Source of the DNA: Mucilaginibacter pallidiroseus
GTDB lineage: Bacteria; Bacteroidota; Bacteroidia; Sphingobacteriales; Sphingobacteriaceae
DNA: 64,000 bases
Direction of reading: 5' to 3'
NCBI RefSeq assembly: GCF_007846085.1
Contig: NZ_VOEJ01000004.1
Span: forward strand, 310,001-374,000
Shown piece by piece: positions 23,589 to 33,114 of the stretch; within the stretch, counting starts at the first letter, position 1; each line of letters begins with the position of its first letter. The position numbers and the translations under genes are program-made. The notes under the pieces were generated by a model. That model had not been told where the DNA came from, did no database searches, and saw only the letters and a program-made list of their open reading frames with translations.

Positions 23589-25988
23589 CTATTTCCTTAT
23601 TTCCGCTCCGGCTTCTTTGCCTAAGTTATAAATTAATTTCTGCATCGTAGCATCAATCGCCTTATCGGTAAGGGTTTTTTCGGTGTCTTGTAAAATGAAG
23701 CTTAACGCGTATGATTTTTTGCCTGCAGGTAATTTATCGCCCTGGTAAACATCAAACACGTTCACATCTTTCAATAATTTTTTATCTGTACGCTGCGCAA
23801 TTTGCTTTAGCTGGGCAAAAGTAACAGCCGTATCAACCAGCATGCTCAGATCGCGCCTCACCGTCGGGAATTTTGACACTTCCTGGTATACAATTGTGTT
23901 TTTACGCACCAGCTGCAATATCAGGTCGAAATTGAAATCAGCATAAAACACTTCCTTATCTACATCAGCCTTTTTAAGTGCTGCAGCAGTTACTGCGCCA
24001 TAGCTAACCAGCATTTTATTGCCGCGCAGATATTGCAAACCGTAAGCGAAATTATTAGTGCTGATATCTTCAGTAGTGTAATCGCTTATGTTAAGTTTTT
24101 TTAACAAACCATCAACAACGGCTTTTAGATTATAGAAAGATACACCCGCTTGCTTCTGGTTCCATTGTTCGCCCTGTTTGGCACCTGTCATGAAGATAGA
24201 AAAGCGCTGCGCTTCTACATATTTACCTTCAATATGGTTATATATCTTGCCAAACTCGTAAAGTTTAAGGTCGGCAGCTTTGCGGTTTTGATTGTAGGCA
24301 ATAGCTTCCAGACCCGAGAATAGCAATGTTTGGCGCATAGCGTCCAGGTCACTGCTTAGCGGGTTCACTATTTTTACAGCATGATCCGGATCATCCGAGT
24401 AGGCAAGCTTTGTTAGCGAGTTTGCAAGGATCTCGTTAAATCCGTTTGCGGTTAAAATATCAGATATATGATTTTGAACCGTGTCTTTTTCAGGCCTTAC
24501 CGAATTGTTTAACGATGCCCTTATCTGCGTAGGGATCTCGATATTGTTGTAACCATAAAGACGCAGTATTTCTTCAATTACGTCAACCTCACGGGTAACA
24601 TCTACGCGGTATGGCGGCACTTTAAGTGATAGACCTGCTTCGGTTTCGGCTACTATCTCGATATCTAAAGCCTTTAAGATGCTTTTTATAGTGCCGTTGC
24701 CGATGGCCTTGCCGATCAGCCTGTCGATATTGTGATAAGTAACCTCAACTTCAAAAGGCGCAACTGGGTTAGGGTAATGGTCGAATATCTCTGATGAGAT
24801 TACACCACCTGCAACTTCCTGTATCAACAGCGCAGCGCGTTTCAGCGCAAAAACTGTCATGTCCGGGTCTGTACCACGTTCAAAACGGAAAGACGAATCT
24901 GTTTTTAGCCCATGCCTTTTGGCTGTTTTACGTACCGATACCGAATTGAAGTAAGCGCTTTCCAAAAATATATCGGTAGTGCTATTGCTTACGCCCGATT
25001 TTGCACCGCCAAACACACCGGCAATACACATCGGTTCTTCAGCATTGCAAATCATCAGGTCATCTGCATTCAATTTGCGGTCGGCATCGTCAAGGGTTTT
25101 GAAAACAGTACCCTCGGCTACATTTTTAACAATAACCTTGTTGCCGGTAATCGTGGCCGCATCAAAGGCATGCAGGGGCTGGCCCAGGTCATGCAATACA
25201 TAGTTGGTAACGTCAACAACATTATTGATGCTGCGTACCCCAATAACGGCCAAGCGCTCCTTAAGCCATTTGGGTGATTCTTTTACTTCGATGCCCGATA
25301 TGCTCACGCCCGAGTAACGTGGAGCCGCAGCTTCGTTCTCAACCACAACTTGTATTGGGCTATTATTGTTATCGACTTTAAATGCACTTACGTCGGGTTT
25401 GGTAACGCCAATTTTTAAGTATGCAGCGATATCCCTGGCAGTTCCCAGGTGCGATGCGGCATCAGCACGGTTTGGCGTAAGGCCAATCTCGTACATGTAG
25501 TCGTCATTCAGTTTAAAGTATTCCTTGGCGGGTGTGCCTACAGGAGCGTCGGCCGGTAGCACCATGATGCCGGCGTGGTCTGCACCCAAGCCAATTTCAT
25601 CTTCGGCACATATCATACCTTCAGAAACCTCACCACGTATTTTCGATTTATTTATTTTAAACGGTTCACCGGCTGTAGGGTATACTGTTGTGCCCACAGT
25701 GGCCACTACCACTTTTTGCCCGGCAGCAACGTTGGCCGCCCCACAAACCACCTGCAGGTCGGCATCGCCGCCAACATCAAGCTTTGTGATATGCAGGTGA
25801 TCGCTGTTAGGGTGGTCAATACACTCCTTCACATAACCAATTACAAGGCCTTCTAACCCGCCCGGGATAGCCTGAACTTTTTCAAGACTCTCCACCTCCA
25901 AACCGGTGCCTGTTAGTATCTGCGAAACCTCCTCGGGGGTTTTATCTGTATCAATAAATTGCTTAAGCCAGTTGTATGATATTTTCAT
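23589..25988 (-). CDS. pheT: phenylalanine--tRNA ligase subunit beta
   Basis: A 799-residue PheRS beta chain that works with PheS (not in the window) to charge tRNA-Phe. Domains in order: start MKISYNWLKQFIDTDKTPEE, an EMAP/tRNA-binding domain about residues 40-150 (GYVKECIDHPNSDHLHITKL), the B3/B4 editing domain (FRFERGTDPD at about 365), B5, the catalytic-like core, and the C-terminal ferredoxin-fold anticodon domain (VSKFPTVRRDLSMLVD). Length is normal. Its ATG follows TATCTTTG by 7 bases, as in glyS, implying a leaderless or near-leaderless mRNA. First gene of the pheT-zapA-rny block. Confidence 0.97.
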   Translation of the reverse strand: MKISYNWLKQFIDTDKTPEEVSQILTGTGLEVESLEKVQAIPGGLEGLVIGYVKECIDHPNSDHLHITKLDVGGDADLQVVCGAANVAAGQKVVVATVGTTVYPTAGEPFKINKSKIRGEVSEGMICAEDEIGLGADHAGIMVLPADAPVGTPAKEYFKLNDDYMYEIGLTPNRADAASHLGTARDIAAYLKIGVTKPDVSAFKVDNNNSPIQVVVENEAAAPRYSGVSISGIEVKESPKWLKERLAVIGVRSINNVVDVTNYVLHDLGQPLHAFDAATITGNKVIVKNVAEGTVFKTLDDADRKLNADDLMICNAEEPMCIAGVFGGAKSGVSNSTTDIFLESAYFNSVSVRKTAKRHGLKTDSSFRFERGTDPDMTVFALKRAALLIQEVAGGVISSEIFDHYPNPVAPFEVEVTYHNIDRLIGKAIGNGTIKSILKALDIEIVAETEAGLSLKVPPYRVDVTREVDVIEEILRLYGYNNIEIPTQIRASLNNSVRPEKDTVQNHISDILTANGFNEILANSLTKLAYSDDPDHAVKIVNPLSSDLDAMRQTLLFSGLEAIAYNQNRKAADLKLYEFGKIYNHIEGKYVEAQRFSIFMTGAKQGEQWNQKQAGVSFYNLKAVVDGLLKKLNISDYTTEDISTNNFAYGLQYLRGNKMLVSYGAVTAAALKKADVDKEVFYADFNFDLILQLVRKNTIVYQEVSKFPTVRRDLSMLVDTAVTFAQLKQIAQRTDKKLLKDVNVFDVYQGDKLPAGKKSYALSFILQDTEKTLTDKAIDATMQKLIYNLGKEAGAEIRK

Positions 25989-25995
25989 TATCCGG

Positions 25996-26003
25996 CAAAG
26001 ATA
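25996..26003 (-). promoter_or_regulatory. TATCTTTG promoter core of pheT
   Basis: Minus strand TATCTTTG followed by CC, then five bases, then ATG: the same core and the same 7-base gap as glyS. A TTTC lies 19 bases upstream of it as a possible weak -33 element. Confidence 0.6.
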
Positions 26004-26100
26004 GGATTTGCGTGTTAAAGCTGAAAGGATGTAATTATTGGAGGCTAACTAAAGTCAGAAAAATAAAGCAGGTGATTGCGGCTCCCGTTTGCAGTTTAAA

Positions 26101-27147
26101 TCATGATTTTCTAATGTCAATCCTCTTAAGACGAAGAAACGGTCGTTCAACAAGCACAAAGCTTAAAAAAGCTAAAACGCAGGTAAGCAATAATGCTAAT
26201 GCCATGGCACCTGGAAATCCAAGCGATTTGACAAAATTTGTGAGTATAAGTTGCTGTACAGGAAAGGCGTAAATGTATAAGCCGTAAGATATATCGTATT
26301 TTACATTAAGCGTAAAGGTCGAGAAGCCTTTTACAACCAAAATGGCAATTAAGGCAGGAGCAGCAATATTGAATCCGCCGTTCCTGATAAGTAATAGCGA
26401 CAGCAATAATAAAAATGCCAAGCCCTTTATATCTAAAGCCAAACGGTCCTGAAATATATATAGCGCCATTCCACATAAATAAGATGTGTATAAAAGGCGG
26501 GCATTGGATAAAGTTAAAATTGCTGGCCCTATCTTGTGACTATCATCGTAAATATTAACTGCATAAACTACATATACAAAAACCAACAAGATTAAGAACG
26601 CAACCTTATTTTTATTGAATAAGCCAAATGAGCCTGCTATGCACGTCATTACATAGCACTGCATTTCCGGTTAAAGGCTCCAGAGGCTCCCGTTGATTGA
26701 CGCTTGGTAATAGCTTTTTGCGGTTGCATCGCTCACGCCCCACTGGCCAATTGATAGCAACGCATTATTTTTTACGAACGACAAAGAACCACCCGGCTGC
26801 AAAAAGTTAAAATTGGCAAAGGTTGCATTATTTAAATAATGCATAGCGGGTGCCAAAATAAATGCGGTAACCAACAAGCAAGCCCAAAAACCGGGCAATA
26901 TACGTAGTACACGGTTATACAAAAAGCGTAGCGGATTTGCTGTGCGTGTAAAACTGGCTGTAATTAAAAATCCGCTGAGCGCAAAAAAGGCTGCTACGCC
27001 AATGTTGCCTAAATTAACCTGCCCTTTTGAAAATACCTTAAGCGGTTCGGTGTCGTCGATACCGGCTAACAAATAGCCATGGGAAACAAACACAAAAAGG
27101 CAAAGTAAAATACGCAATGCATCGAACGCATTTTTATTGTAGGGCAT
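26101..27147 (-). pseudogene. acyltransferase 3 family gene broken by an in-frame TAA
   Basis: The frame reads as one 348-residue acyltransferase of the OafA/ExoH type, except that codon 159 (26671-26673) is TAA. The first part (MPYNKNAFDALRILLCLFVF, VSHGY, AFFALSGFLITASFTRT, NRVLRILPGFW) has the conserved His and Arg. The break falls in the family hallmark SINGSLWSL-stop-PEMQCYV, where relatives have an aromatic or hydrophobic residue. The second part keeps all later helices (about six) and the closing VERPFLRLKR. The frame after the stop is unshifted and uninterrupted, so the damage is one base change. Intact relatives O-acylate exported sugars. Truncated protein would be inactive. Confidence 0.85.
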
Positions 27148-27211
27148 TAGTAGGAATATTAAGCACCTAAAATAAATATTTTAACCGAGCTTCACCCTTT
27201 TCATTGCCTAT

Positions 27212-27254
27212 AATAAAACAAGCCCGTTGCATAAGCAGCGGGCTTGTTTTATTC
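27212..27254. terminator. very stable bidirectional terminator
   Basis: Arms AATAAAACAAGCCCGTTGC and GCAGCGGGCTTGTTTTATT pair over about 19 positions with one mismatch and a 4-base loop. A/T runs flank the GC core on both sides. It follows the small acidic gene on the minus strand. Confidence 0.9.
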
Positions 27255-27278
27255 TTAAATTTCAATGCCAGTAAACAC

Positions 27279-27512
27279 CTACTCTTTATTCGGGTCGGTA
27301 TCGTCGCCCAGGTTAAGGGTGTATGACGGCTCGGCCGCATCATAAGCCTGCTCGGCTTGCGGTGTTTCATCAGTTTCACCAATAGGTTCATTAGTTTCGT
27401 CGAACCCGTTTGAGTGAATATCCTGCTGGCTCATCTGCTCATCATTTTCGGTTTGCTCCAGTTGATCGTCCTGTTGCAGCATATCGTCTTGTTCCTCCGG
27501 TGTGGTTGCCAT
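27279..27512 (-). CDS. small acidic Gln/Asp-rich protein, unknown function
   Basis: A 77-residue protein with an extreme composition: about a third Asp or Glu, many Gln and Thr, and almost no Lys, Arg or hydrophobic runs. The start is MATTPEEQDDMLQQDDQLEQ; the end NLGDDTDPNKE. It has no signal peptide and is probably unfolded in the cell. Support for a real gene: it lies alone between olsF-like and a strong terminator placed correctly after its stop, and TATCTTGG (close to the promoter core) lies about 35 bases upstream. No family is recognised. Confidence 0.65.
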   Translation of the reverse strand: MATTPEEQDDMLQQDDQLEQTENDEQMSQQDIHSNGFDETNEPIGETDETPQAEQAYDAAEPSYTLNLGDDTDPNKE

Positions 27513-27578
27513 AATTTGTTAAGTTTAATTCAATTATTATTTAAACCAAGATAGCAGCCTGTTGTTTTCATTAGCAGC

Positions 27579-29333
27579 TTAAAGGTTCTTGCCCAACTTT
27601 TCCAACATATCCTGCGGCACCTTTTGCAAATCAAGCATTAGGAAGCCATCAAGGCAGTTGGCAAATTTAGGATCGATATTAAAGCTTATAATTTTTGCAT
27701 TAAGCGCAACATACTGGCGCAACAATACCGGTACCTTCATGCTGTTGGTTTCCACCTCCGATATAAGTGCATCCAACCCTTTAAAAGTATTCTCGCCTGC
27801 CAACAAGGCATCCGTGTCGATATTATCAAAATCAACTTTGAATTTTTTACGCGGCTTAACATACTGCGCCATTTCATGGTCAAAGTGATTGCGGTTGATG
27901 TAATCAACAATAAGGGATTTTGAAAACGTGCTGAACGAATTACTTATACTTACCGGGCCAATAAGGTAACGGTAACGCGGATTATCCATTAAATATTTTA
28001 GGATACCCTTCCACAACAAAAACAAAGGCAACGGTTTGGTTTGATATTCCTTCCGTATAAACGAGCGGCCCAACTCAAGGCTCTTTTTAAGCACCGGCGT
28101 AAATTGCTCTTTTATTTTAAACAACTCATTTATATAAAAACCTTTTTTGCCAACGCTGTAAAATATTTCGTCGCCCAAGCCAATGCGGTAGGCACCCACT
28201 ATCATCTTGGTTTCAACATCCCAAATAAACAGGTGATGATAGTAAATGTCGTATCCGTCAAGATCAATTTCCTTGTTGGTGCCTTCTCCAACCTCTCTGA
28301 AAGTGATTTCGCGCAGTCGACCGATTTCACGAATTACGTTGGGTATCAAATTACTTGGCGTAATAAAAACCTCGTAGTTTTTCTCTGTCCATATTTTATA
28401 GACCTCGCGTAAAGGCTCAATTTCTTTTTCAAGTTTTTCGGGACTAACGGCAGGTGTTATGGCTTCAGGTAGCTTTTTTACCTTAAATAAGTTGCGGGCG
28501 CTGAATATCTTCTTTTCATCCTCAAGGCCTGCGCCTAATGCATATGTTTTTGCACGCAGGTAATTAAGCACCTTTGCACTGTTATTGTTATCAGGTATGT
28601 CCGCAAATTTAATAGGCTTGCCAATACGCAGTTTTATAGTGTGGCCTTGCTTGTTAAATAACTCTGAGGGCAGTTTGGCAGTACGCAGGGTAGGGTGCAA
28701 CATGCTCAGCAAGTTAAACAACAACCCATTATTGCCGTGGAAGTATATTGGTACGACAGGGACTTTAGCTTTGGATATAATTTTACCCACTACCGGGTGC
28801 CAAAGGCGATCAGTAATTTCTTTCTTCTCTATTTTAAATGTTGATACTTCGCCGGCTGGAAATATTCCGATTGGCGTTCCGTTTGCTAAAAGCTCGAGCG
28901 TATTTTTTAAACCGCTTATGCTTGATGAATGCTCAACATTCTCAAATGGGTTTACAGCAATAAAATAGTCGGCCAGGTTTGGGATCTTTTTCAAGATAAA
29001 GTTGGCCATTAGCTTGGCATCGGCCCTTACCATGGTAAGCATTTTTAATAAAACCATGCCTTCAATACCACCGTACGGGTGGTTGGCAATTGCTATAAAG
29101 CTACCGTCCTTGGGTATGTTTTTTAATTCGCGTTCGTCAAATTCAATATCAATACCGCAGCCTTTTAAAATGGCATCAACAAACTCGGGGCCTTGCTTTG
29201 GCTGCGCCTGGGCAAACAAATCGTTTACCTGGTTTATTTTCATCAGCTCCATCAGCAACGCGGCCAAACCTGGCATCTTAAGCTTATCCAGTTTAGTTGC
29301 TTTTGCAAACTCTTCGGTGGTTATTATTTTCAT
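27579..29333 (-). CDS. olsF: OlsF-like bifunctional acyltransferase (PlsC-type plus GNAT)
   Basis: A 584-residue fusion of two acyltransferases. Residues about 60-265 form a PlsC-like domain: IANHPYGGIEG with catalytic-type Asn84-His85 (the usual NHx4D ends in Glu or Gly here), FPAGEVSTFK and VPVVPIYFHGNNG. Residues about 300-480 form an OlsB-like GNAT domain: RLREITFREVGEG, LFIWDVETKMIVGAYRIGLG and LELGRSFIRKEYQ. OlsF enzymes of Serratia and Flavobacterium make ornithine lipids with both steps in one protein: N-acylation by the C-terminal half, O-acylation by the N-terminal half. A glycine or other amino acid lipid is an alternative product. Divergent from the helix-hairpin-helix gene. Confidence 0.82.
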   Translation of the reverse strand: MKIITTEEFAKATKLDKLKMPGLAALLMELMKINQVNDLFAQAQPKQGPEFVDAILKGCGIDIEFDERELKNIPKDGSFIAIANHPYGGIEGMVLLKMLTMVRADAKLMANFILKKIPNLADYFIAVNPFENVEHSSSISGLKNTLELLANGTPIGIFPAGEVSTFKIEKKEITDRLWHPVVGKIISKAKVPVVPIYFHGNNGLLFNLLSMLHPTLRTAKLPSELFNKQGHTIKLRIGKPIKFADIPDNNNSAKVLNYLRAKTYALGAGLEDEKKIFSARNLFKVKKLPEAITPAVSPEKLEKEIEPLREVYKIWTEKNYEVFITPSNLIPNVIREIGRLREITFREVGEGTNKEIDLDGYDIYYHHLFIWDVETKMIVGAYRIGLGDEIFYSVGKKGFYINELFKIKEQFTPVLKKSLELGRSFIRKEYQTKPLPLFLLWKGILKYLMDNPRYRYLIGPVSISNSFSTFSKSLIVDYINRNHFDHEMAQYVKPRKKFKVDFDNIDTDALLAGENTFKGLDALISEVETNSMKVPVLLRQYVALNAKIISFNIDPKFANCLDGFLMLDLQKVPQDMLEKLGKNL

Positions 29334-29398
29334 GCTGGGTTAAAACGCAATAAAAGTGTCTAAAATTATTTACTTTACAGCTTGGAAAACCATCTTCA

Positions 29399-30232
29399 AT
29401 GAAGCAGTACGTCAAAAATTACCTATCGCTCACTAAAAAGGAGTGGAACGGCATGGTTGTAATGTTGCTGCTCATCGCAATGGTGCTTGCGGCACCCTAC
29501 GCTCTTCAATGGTTGCATAAAGATACTACAATAAATGCAGCGGAGTTTAACGCTGCCCTTGCGCAACTCAACAAAGCTAACTCGGGCTTGGCTACCGACG
29601 GAAAAAGCCGACCCAAAAAGCAACTGTTTAAGTTTAACCCCAATAGCTTGCCGGTAGTAAAATGGCTGCAACTTGGGCTAAGCGATAAGCAAATAGCTAT
29701 CATCAAAAATTACGAGGCTAAAGGCGGTCGGTTTTACAAGCCAACCGACCTCAAAAAAATATATGGCATAAGCCCGGCAGACTATAAGGCACTGCAACCT
29801 TTTGTCGATATACCCGATGCTCCCGTTGCAAAACCAATAATAGAGCTCAACAAAGCCGATTCGGCTGCGCTTACTGCCTTAGACGGTATTGGTGCCGCAT
29901 TTGCAAAACGCATTTTATATTACCGCGAGCGGCTGGGCGGTTTCATCAACAAGGAGCAGCTAAAAGAAGTTTACGGGTTAGACGATGTTAAGTATCGTGA
30001 AATAAGCGGACAGCTTAAAGTGAACCCGGCGCTGATCCGTAAGATTGATATTAATGCCATCAGTTTTGATAAGTTGCGGTTGATGCCATATTTAAATTAT
30101 AAGCAGGTAAACGCAATCATTGAATATCGTAACCAGCATGGTAAATACGCTTCCATTGATGATTTGGCCAATGTAGCCATACTTGATGCCAATATTTTGC
30201 GTAAAATTGGGCCTTATTTAGTTTTTAAATGA
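29399..30232 (+). CDS. helix-hairpin-helix (ComEA-like) protein
   Basis: A 277-residue protein with one N-terminal membrane anchor (GMVVMLLLIAMVLAAPYALQ) and three helix-hairpin-helix modules. They are seen as GLSDKQIAIIKNYEAKGGRF, ELNKADSAALTALDGIGAAF with AKRILYYRERLGGF, and DINAISFDKLRLMPYLNYKQ. The last two match the ComEA pattern (IELNKAD / IDINAIS). ComEA binds DNA during uptake; in Bacteroidota this long anchored form is common but its function is not shown. The stop overlaps the apt start (ATGA). Confidence 0.85.
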   Translation: MKQYVKNYLSLTKKEWNGMVVMLLLIAMVLAAPYALQWLHKDTTINAAEFNAALAQLNKANSGLATDGKSRPKKQLFKFNPNSLPVVKWLQLGLSDKQIAIIKNYEAKGGRFYKPTDLKKIYGISPADYKALQPFVDIPDAPVAKPIIELNKADSAALTALDGIGAAFAKRILYYRERLGGFINKEQLKEVYGLDDVKYREISGQLKVNPALIRKIDINAISFDKLRLMPYLNYKQVNAIIEYRNQHGKYASIDDLANVAILDANILRKIGPYLVFK

Positions 30233-30756
30233 TTGAGCAGCAAATAAAGTCAGCTATTCGTGATATACATGATTTCCCAAAGCCCGGAATAATATTTAAA
30301 GATATTACGCCCATACTTAAAGACCCTGTTTTGTGCGATGCCATAAGCACTGCTTTTCTGGATAAGATTAAGGATATGCAGATAGATGCCGTTGCAGGTA
30401 TCGAAAGCCGTGGTTTTTTATTTGGCCTTACGATGGCTACCAAGTTAGGGGTGCCTTTTATACCGGTGCGCAAAGCAGGTAAGCTACCTTATAGCGTAAA
30501 CCAAAAAATTTACGAGCTGGAATATGGTACTGCCACTATAGAAATACATACTGATGCCTTTGAGCCCGGCAACCGCATTCTTATACATGACGACCTTTTG
30601 GCAACCGGCGGCACTGTCACCGCAACCAGCGAATTAATTAAGGAAATGGGCGGGCACGTTGCGGGTTTTAGTTTTGTAGTAGGCCTGAGCTTCCTAAAGG
30701 GCCTCGAAAAAATATCAGCTATAAGCGATAACATTGTTGTTTTGGCAGATTATTAG
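30229..30756 (+). CDS. apt: adenine phosphoribosyltransferase
   Basis: A 175-residue purine salvage enzyme that makes AMP from adenine and PRPP. Features: start IEQQIKSAIRDIHDFPKPGI, then FKDITPILKD, GIESRGFLFG near residue 63, and the PRPP loop ILIHDDLLATGGT near 121-133. Length is typical. Its ATG overlaps the stop of the upstream gene in ATGA, so translation is coupled. A terminator follows at 30836. Confidence 0.96.
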   Translation: MIEQQIKSAIRDIHDFPKPGIIFKDITPILKDPVLCDAISTAFLDKIKDMQIDAVAGIESRGFLFGLTMATKLGVPFIPVRKAGKLPYSVNQKIYELEYGTATIEIHTDAFEPGNRILIHDDLLATGGTVTATSELIKEMGGHVAGFSFVVGLSFLKGLEKISAISDNIVVLADY

Positions 30757-30835
30757 CACCTGTGAACTAGCTTTACCAACACTTCAATTTGGCTTTGGCT
30801 ATTAATTTTTTACCATAATCTGATTGTAATACACT

Positions 30836-30868
30836 AAGCCTGCGTTTATTTTTAAAGCGCAGGCTTTT
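30836..30868 (+). terminator. intrinsic terminator after apt
   Basis: Perfect AGCCTGCG / CGCAGGCT stem with a loop of about 13 bases and TTTTCT after it. Confidence 0.75.
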
Positions 30869-31083
30869 CTATTAGCTTTTTCGCAATAATGCCGCTTCCA
30901 ATTAATTTGTGCCTAATTATCCTTAATATTACCATAGGTAATTAACCAATTATAAACCTATTTTTATTTACTGATATTTCTACCATATTGCCCTGGCAGA
31001 TGCTGTTGTTTGGTGGTAGGGAGAGTTTCTTGAATTAGTATTCACTTATTAGTCTGCTCGCTTTTGTAAATAATTTTATTTGT
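30869..31083. other. intergenic region before the DUF6377 regulator gene
   Basis: This is the second part of a 327-base gap. It is AT-rich, has no open frame on either strand with coding character, and no clear TAnnTTTG core. A promoter for the regulator gene is expected here but is not identified. Confidence 0.4.
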
Positions 31084-32697
31084 ATGCTTCGTCGATATTT
31101 AATGGTGTTTTTGCTTGTTTGCCCTGCTATTTGTGTAGCGGGAAATGATAGCTTGCTAAATGCTCTTAAAGCAGAAATCGGCAAAAAGGAAGTGTACAAT
31201 AACGCCAAAGAAGCCCGCATACGTCAATTAAAGCAGCGCAGAGCTGCTTTATCATCAGCCGATTATGGCGCCCAATACGATGTTTGTGTAAAACTGTACG
31301 ACGAGTATCGCTCGTACCAGTACGATTCGGCCTATGTTTATGTAAACAAGCTTAAAGACTTAAGCATTGCCATGAACGATATGTCCAGGGCTTACTACAG
31401 CCAGATAAAACTTGGCTTTATCCTGCTTTCGTCGGGCATGTTTAAGGAAACGTTTGATTGCATGAATAACGTAAATCCAAAACTGCTTAACGATTCCATG
31501 AAGGTTGAGTATTACTTTATCATGTATCGTTGCAATAGCGACCTTTCAAAATTTAATGCCGATAAATATTTTGCGCCCAAATACATGCAGGCATCTCGGG
31601 CATATATCGATTCGGCTATAGGTCTTACACAGCCTGGTTTGGTAAACCGCATATATTACACCGGCCTTAAATATATGCTGGCTAACGATCATGAAAAGGG
31701 ATCGGCCGAGCTGGCAAAACTGCTTGCGCCTAATATGCCTATATCAATGCATCTCCGGGCCATGATTGCCTGCTCCCTGGGCCAAATGTATTTAAGACAA
31801 GGCAAGCAGGAACAGGGGACAGCCATGTTGATGCAGTCGGCAGTAGCCGATTTGCGATCATCAACCAAAGAAAACATGGCGCTTTTTACCCTGTCAGAAC
31901 AATTGTATAAAACGGGAAATACAAAAGATGCTTACAGCTTTATACAACTGGCCAAAGCCGATGCCGATTTTTACGGAGCCAGGCAACGCAAATTGCAGAT
32001 AGGGGCTATACTACCATTGGTAGCAGCCGCCGAGATAAACCACACCGAAAGTGAAAAGCGTACCATCCTGAAATATTTGCTTGCTATAACCGCGCTGGCC
32101 TCATTAGTTGTTTGGTTCGCTGTAATGATATACAAGCAGTTGGGCAGGCTTAAGGTGAAGGAGCGTATAATTGAAGAAAAAAATACGCAGTTAAAAGGAG
32201 TAAACCATCGCCTGCTCGAAGATGCTCATATTAAAGAAGAATATATCGGGCAGTTTTTTAAAATCATTTCGGGCTATATACTCAAGCTCGAAAAATTAAA
32301 GATGTCTGTCGACACCAAGTTGTCCATCAAAAAGTATGATGATATCCGTACCATCATCAATAACATCAACATCAAAAATGAGCGGGCAATACTATACCAC
32401 AGTTTCGATCACATCTTTTTAAAAATCTTCCCTAATTTTATTCCGGTGTTTAATTCTTTGTTCGACGAAAAGGACCAGATATGGCCACAGGAAGACGAAG
32501 TGCTGAACACCGACCTCCGCATTTTCGCACTCATACGTCTTGGCATTGATGATAACGAAACCATTGCCAAAATCCTGGAATACTCTGTAAATACCATTTA
32601 CGTGTATAAAATGCGCGTTAAAGCAAAGGCGAAAAACCCTGAACAATTTGAGCAGTGCATAATGGGTATAAAGGCGGTTGCACCTGTAGATTTATGA
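31084..32697 (+). CDS. DUF6377 membrane-bound regulator
   Basis: A 537-residue protein. A signal peptide (MLRRYLMVFLLVCPAICVAG) leads a periplasmic helical, TPR-like region of about 300 residues. A membrane helix follows at about 331-352 (YLLAITALASLVVWFAVMIY), then a coiled coil (KERIIEEKNTQLKGVNHRLL) and a cytosolic part ending in a helix-turn-helix (ETIAKILEYSVNTIYVYKMR), which resembles LuxR-type recognition helices. DUF6377 proteins are candidate one-component sensors. Position directly upstream of SusC/SusD on the same strand suggests it senses the locus substrate in the periplasm and switches on the genes. This role is inferred. Confidence 0.82.
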   Translation: MLRRYLMVFLLVCPAICVAGNDSLLNALKAEIGKKEVYNNAKEARIRQLKQRRAALSSADYGAQYDVCVKLYDEYRSYQYDSAYVYVNKLKDLSIAMNDMSRAYYSQIKLGFILLSSGMFKETFDCMNNVNPKLLNDSMKVEYYFIMYRCNSDLSKFNADKYFAPKYMQASRAYIDSAIGLTQPGLVNRIYYTGLKYMLANDHEKGSAELAKLLAPNMPISMHLRAMIACSLGQMYLRQGKQEQGTAMLMQSAVADLRSSTKENMALFTLSEQLYKTGNTKDAYSFIQLAKADADFYGARQRKLQIGAILPLVAAAEINHTESEKRTILKYLLAITALASLVVWFAVMIYKQLGRLKVKERIIEEKNTQLKGVNHRLLEDAHIKEEYIGQFFKIISGYILKLEKLKMSVDTKLSIKKYDDIRTIINNINIKNERAILYHSFDHIFLKIFPNFIPVFNSLFDEKDQIWPQEDEVLNTDLRIFALIRLGIDDNETIAKILEYSVNTIYVYKMRVKAKAKNPEQFEQCIMGIKAVAPVDL

Positions 32698-33114
32698 TGC
32701 TATGGAGTCCTTAATTAGGCGATCTTAAAGGAATAATTCAATTGAAAAGCGGCCTAAATACCCTAAAAAAGTTTATATTTTTAGTCATTTTTTTAGGATT
32801 ATACTACTAATAATCAGCATTTTACTGTTTATAAAGCTTATAAAAATTTTTAAATGGGCGTACGTTGTAGTTAATAAAGAGGATTAGACACATATTTGTA
32901 ATAGATATCGTGTTTGAGTTATTGCCGACAGATATTAAAGCCAGTGAGAAGGCTAAAATTATAAACCAGTTACTGATAAATTTTTTCGTGTTCAGGGCCG
33001 TAATGCCGCTTTAAATAATTGTTTGCTCGACAGGGTTATTTACATACATGCCATTTTGCGCCCTTTGCTGTGATATAAAAAGCTTATAACCAATAATCAA
33101 TTAAACCACAAACT
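32698..33114. other. 417-base intergenic region before susC
   Basis: Very AT-rich. Near 32759-32800 a CCTAAAAAA ... TTTTTTTAGG repeat could end the regulator transcript. The remaining 300 bases hold no gene and no exact TAnnTTTG; the susC promoter and any binding site of the DUF6377 protein should be here. The motif CGCCCTTTGCTGTGATAT at about 33058 is the most promoter-like part. Confidence 0.4.

Noticed and set aside
27167-27391. Minus-strand frame of 74 codons overlapping the small acidic gene
   Set aside because: It runs through the strong terminator at 27212-27254 and has a basic, low-quality composition; the acidic frame fits the terminator position.
30869-33114. FecI/FecR-type or hybrid two-component control of SusCD
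   Set aside because: No sigma factor, anti-sigma factor or hybrid kinase is adjacent; the only upstream regulator is the DUF6377 protein.
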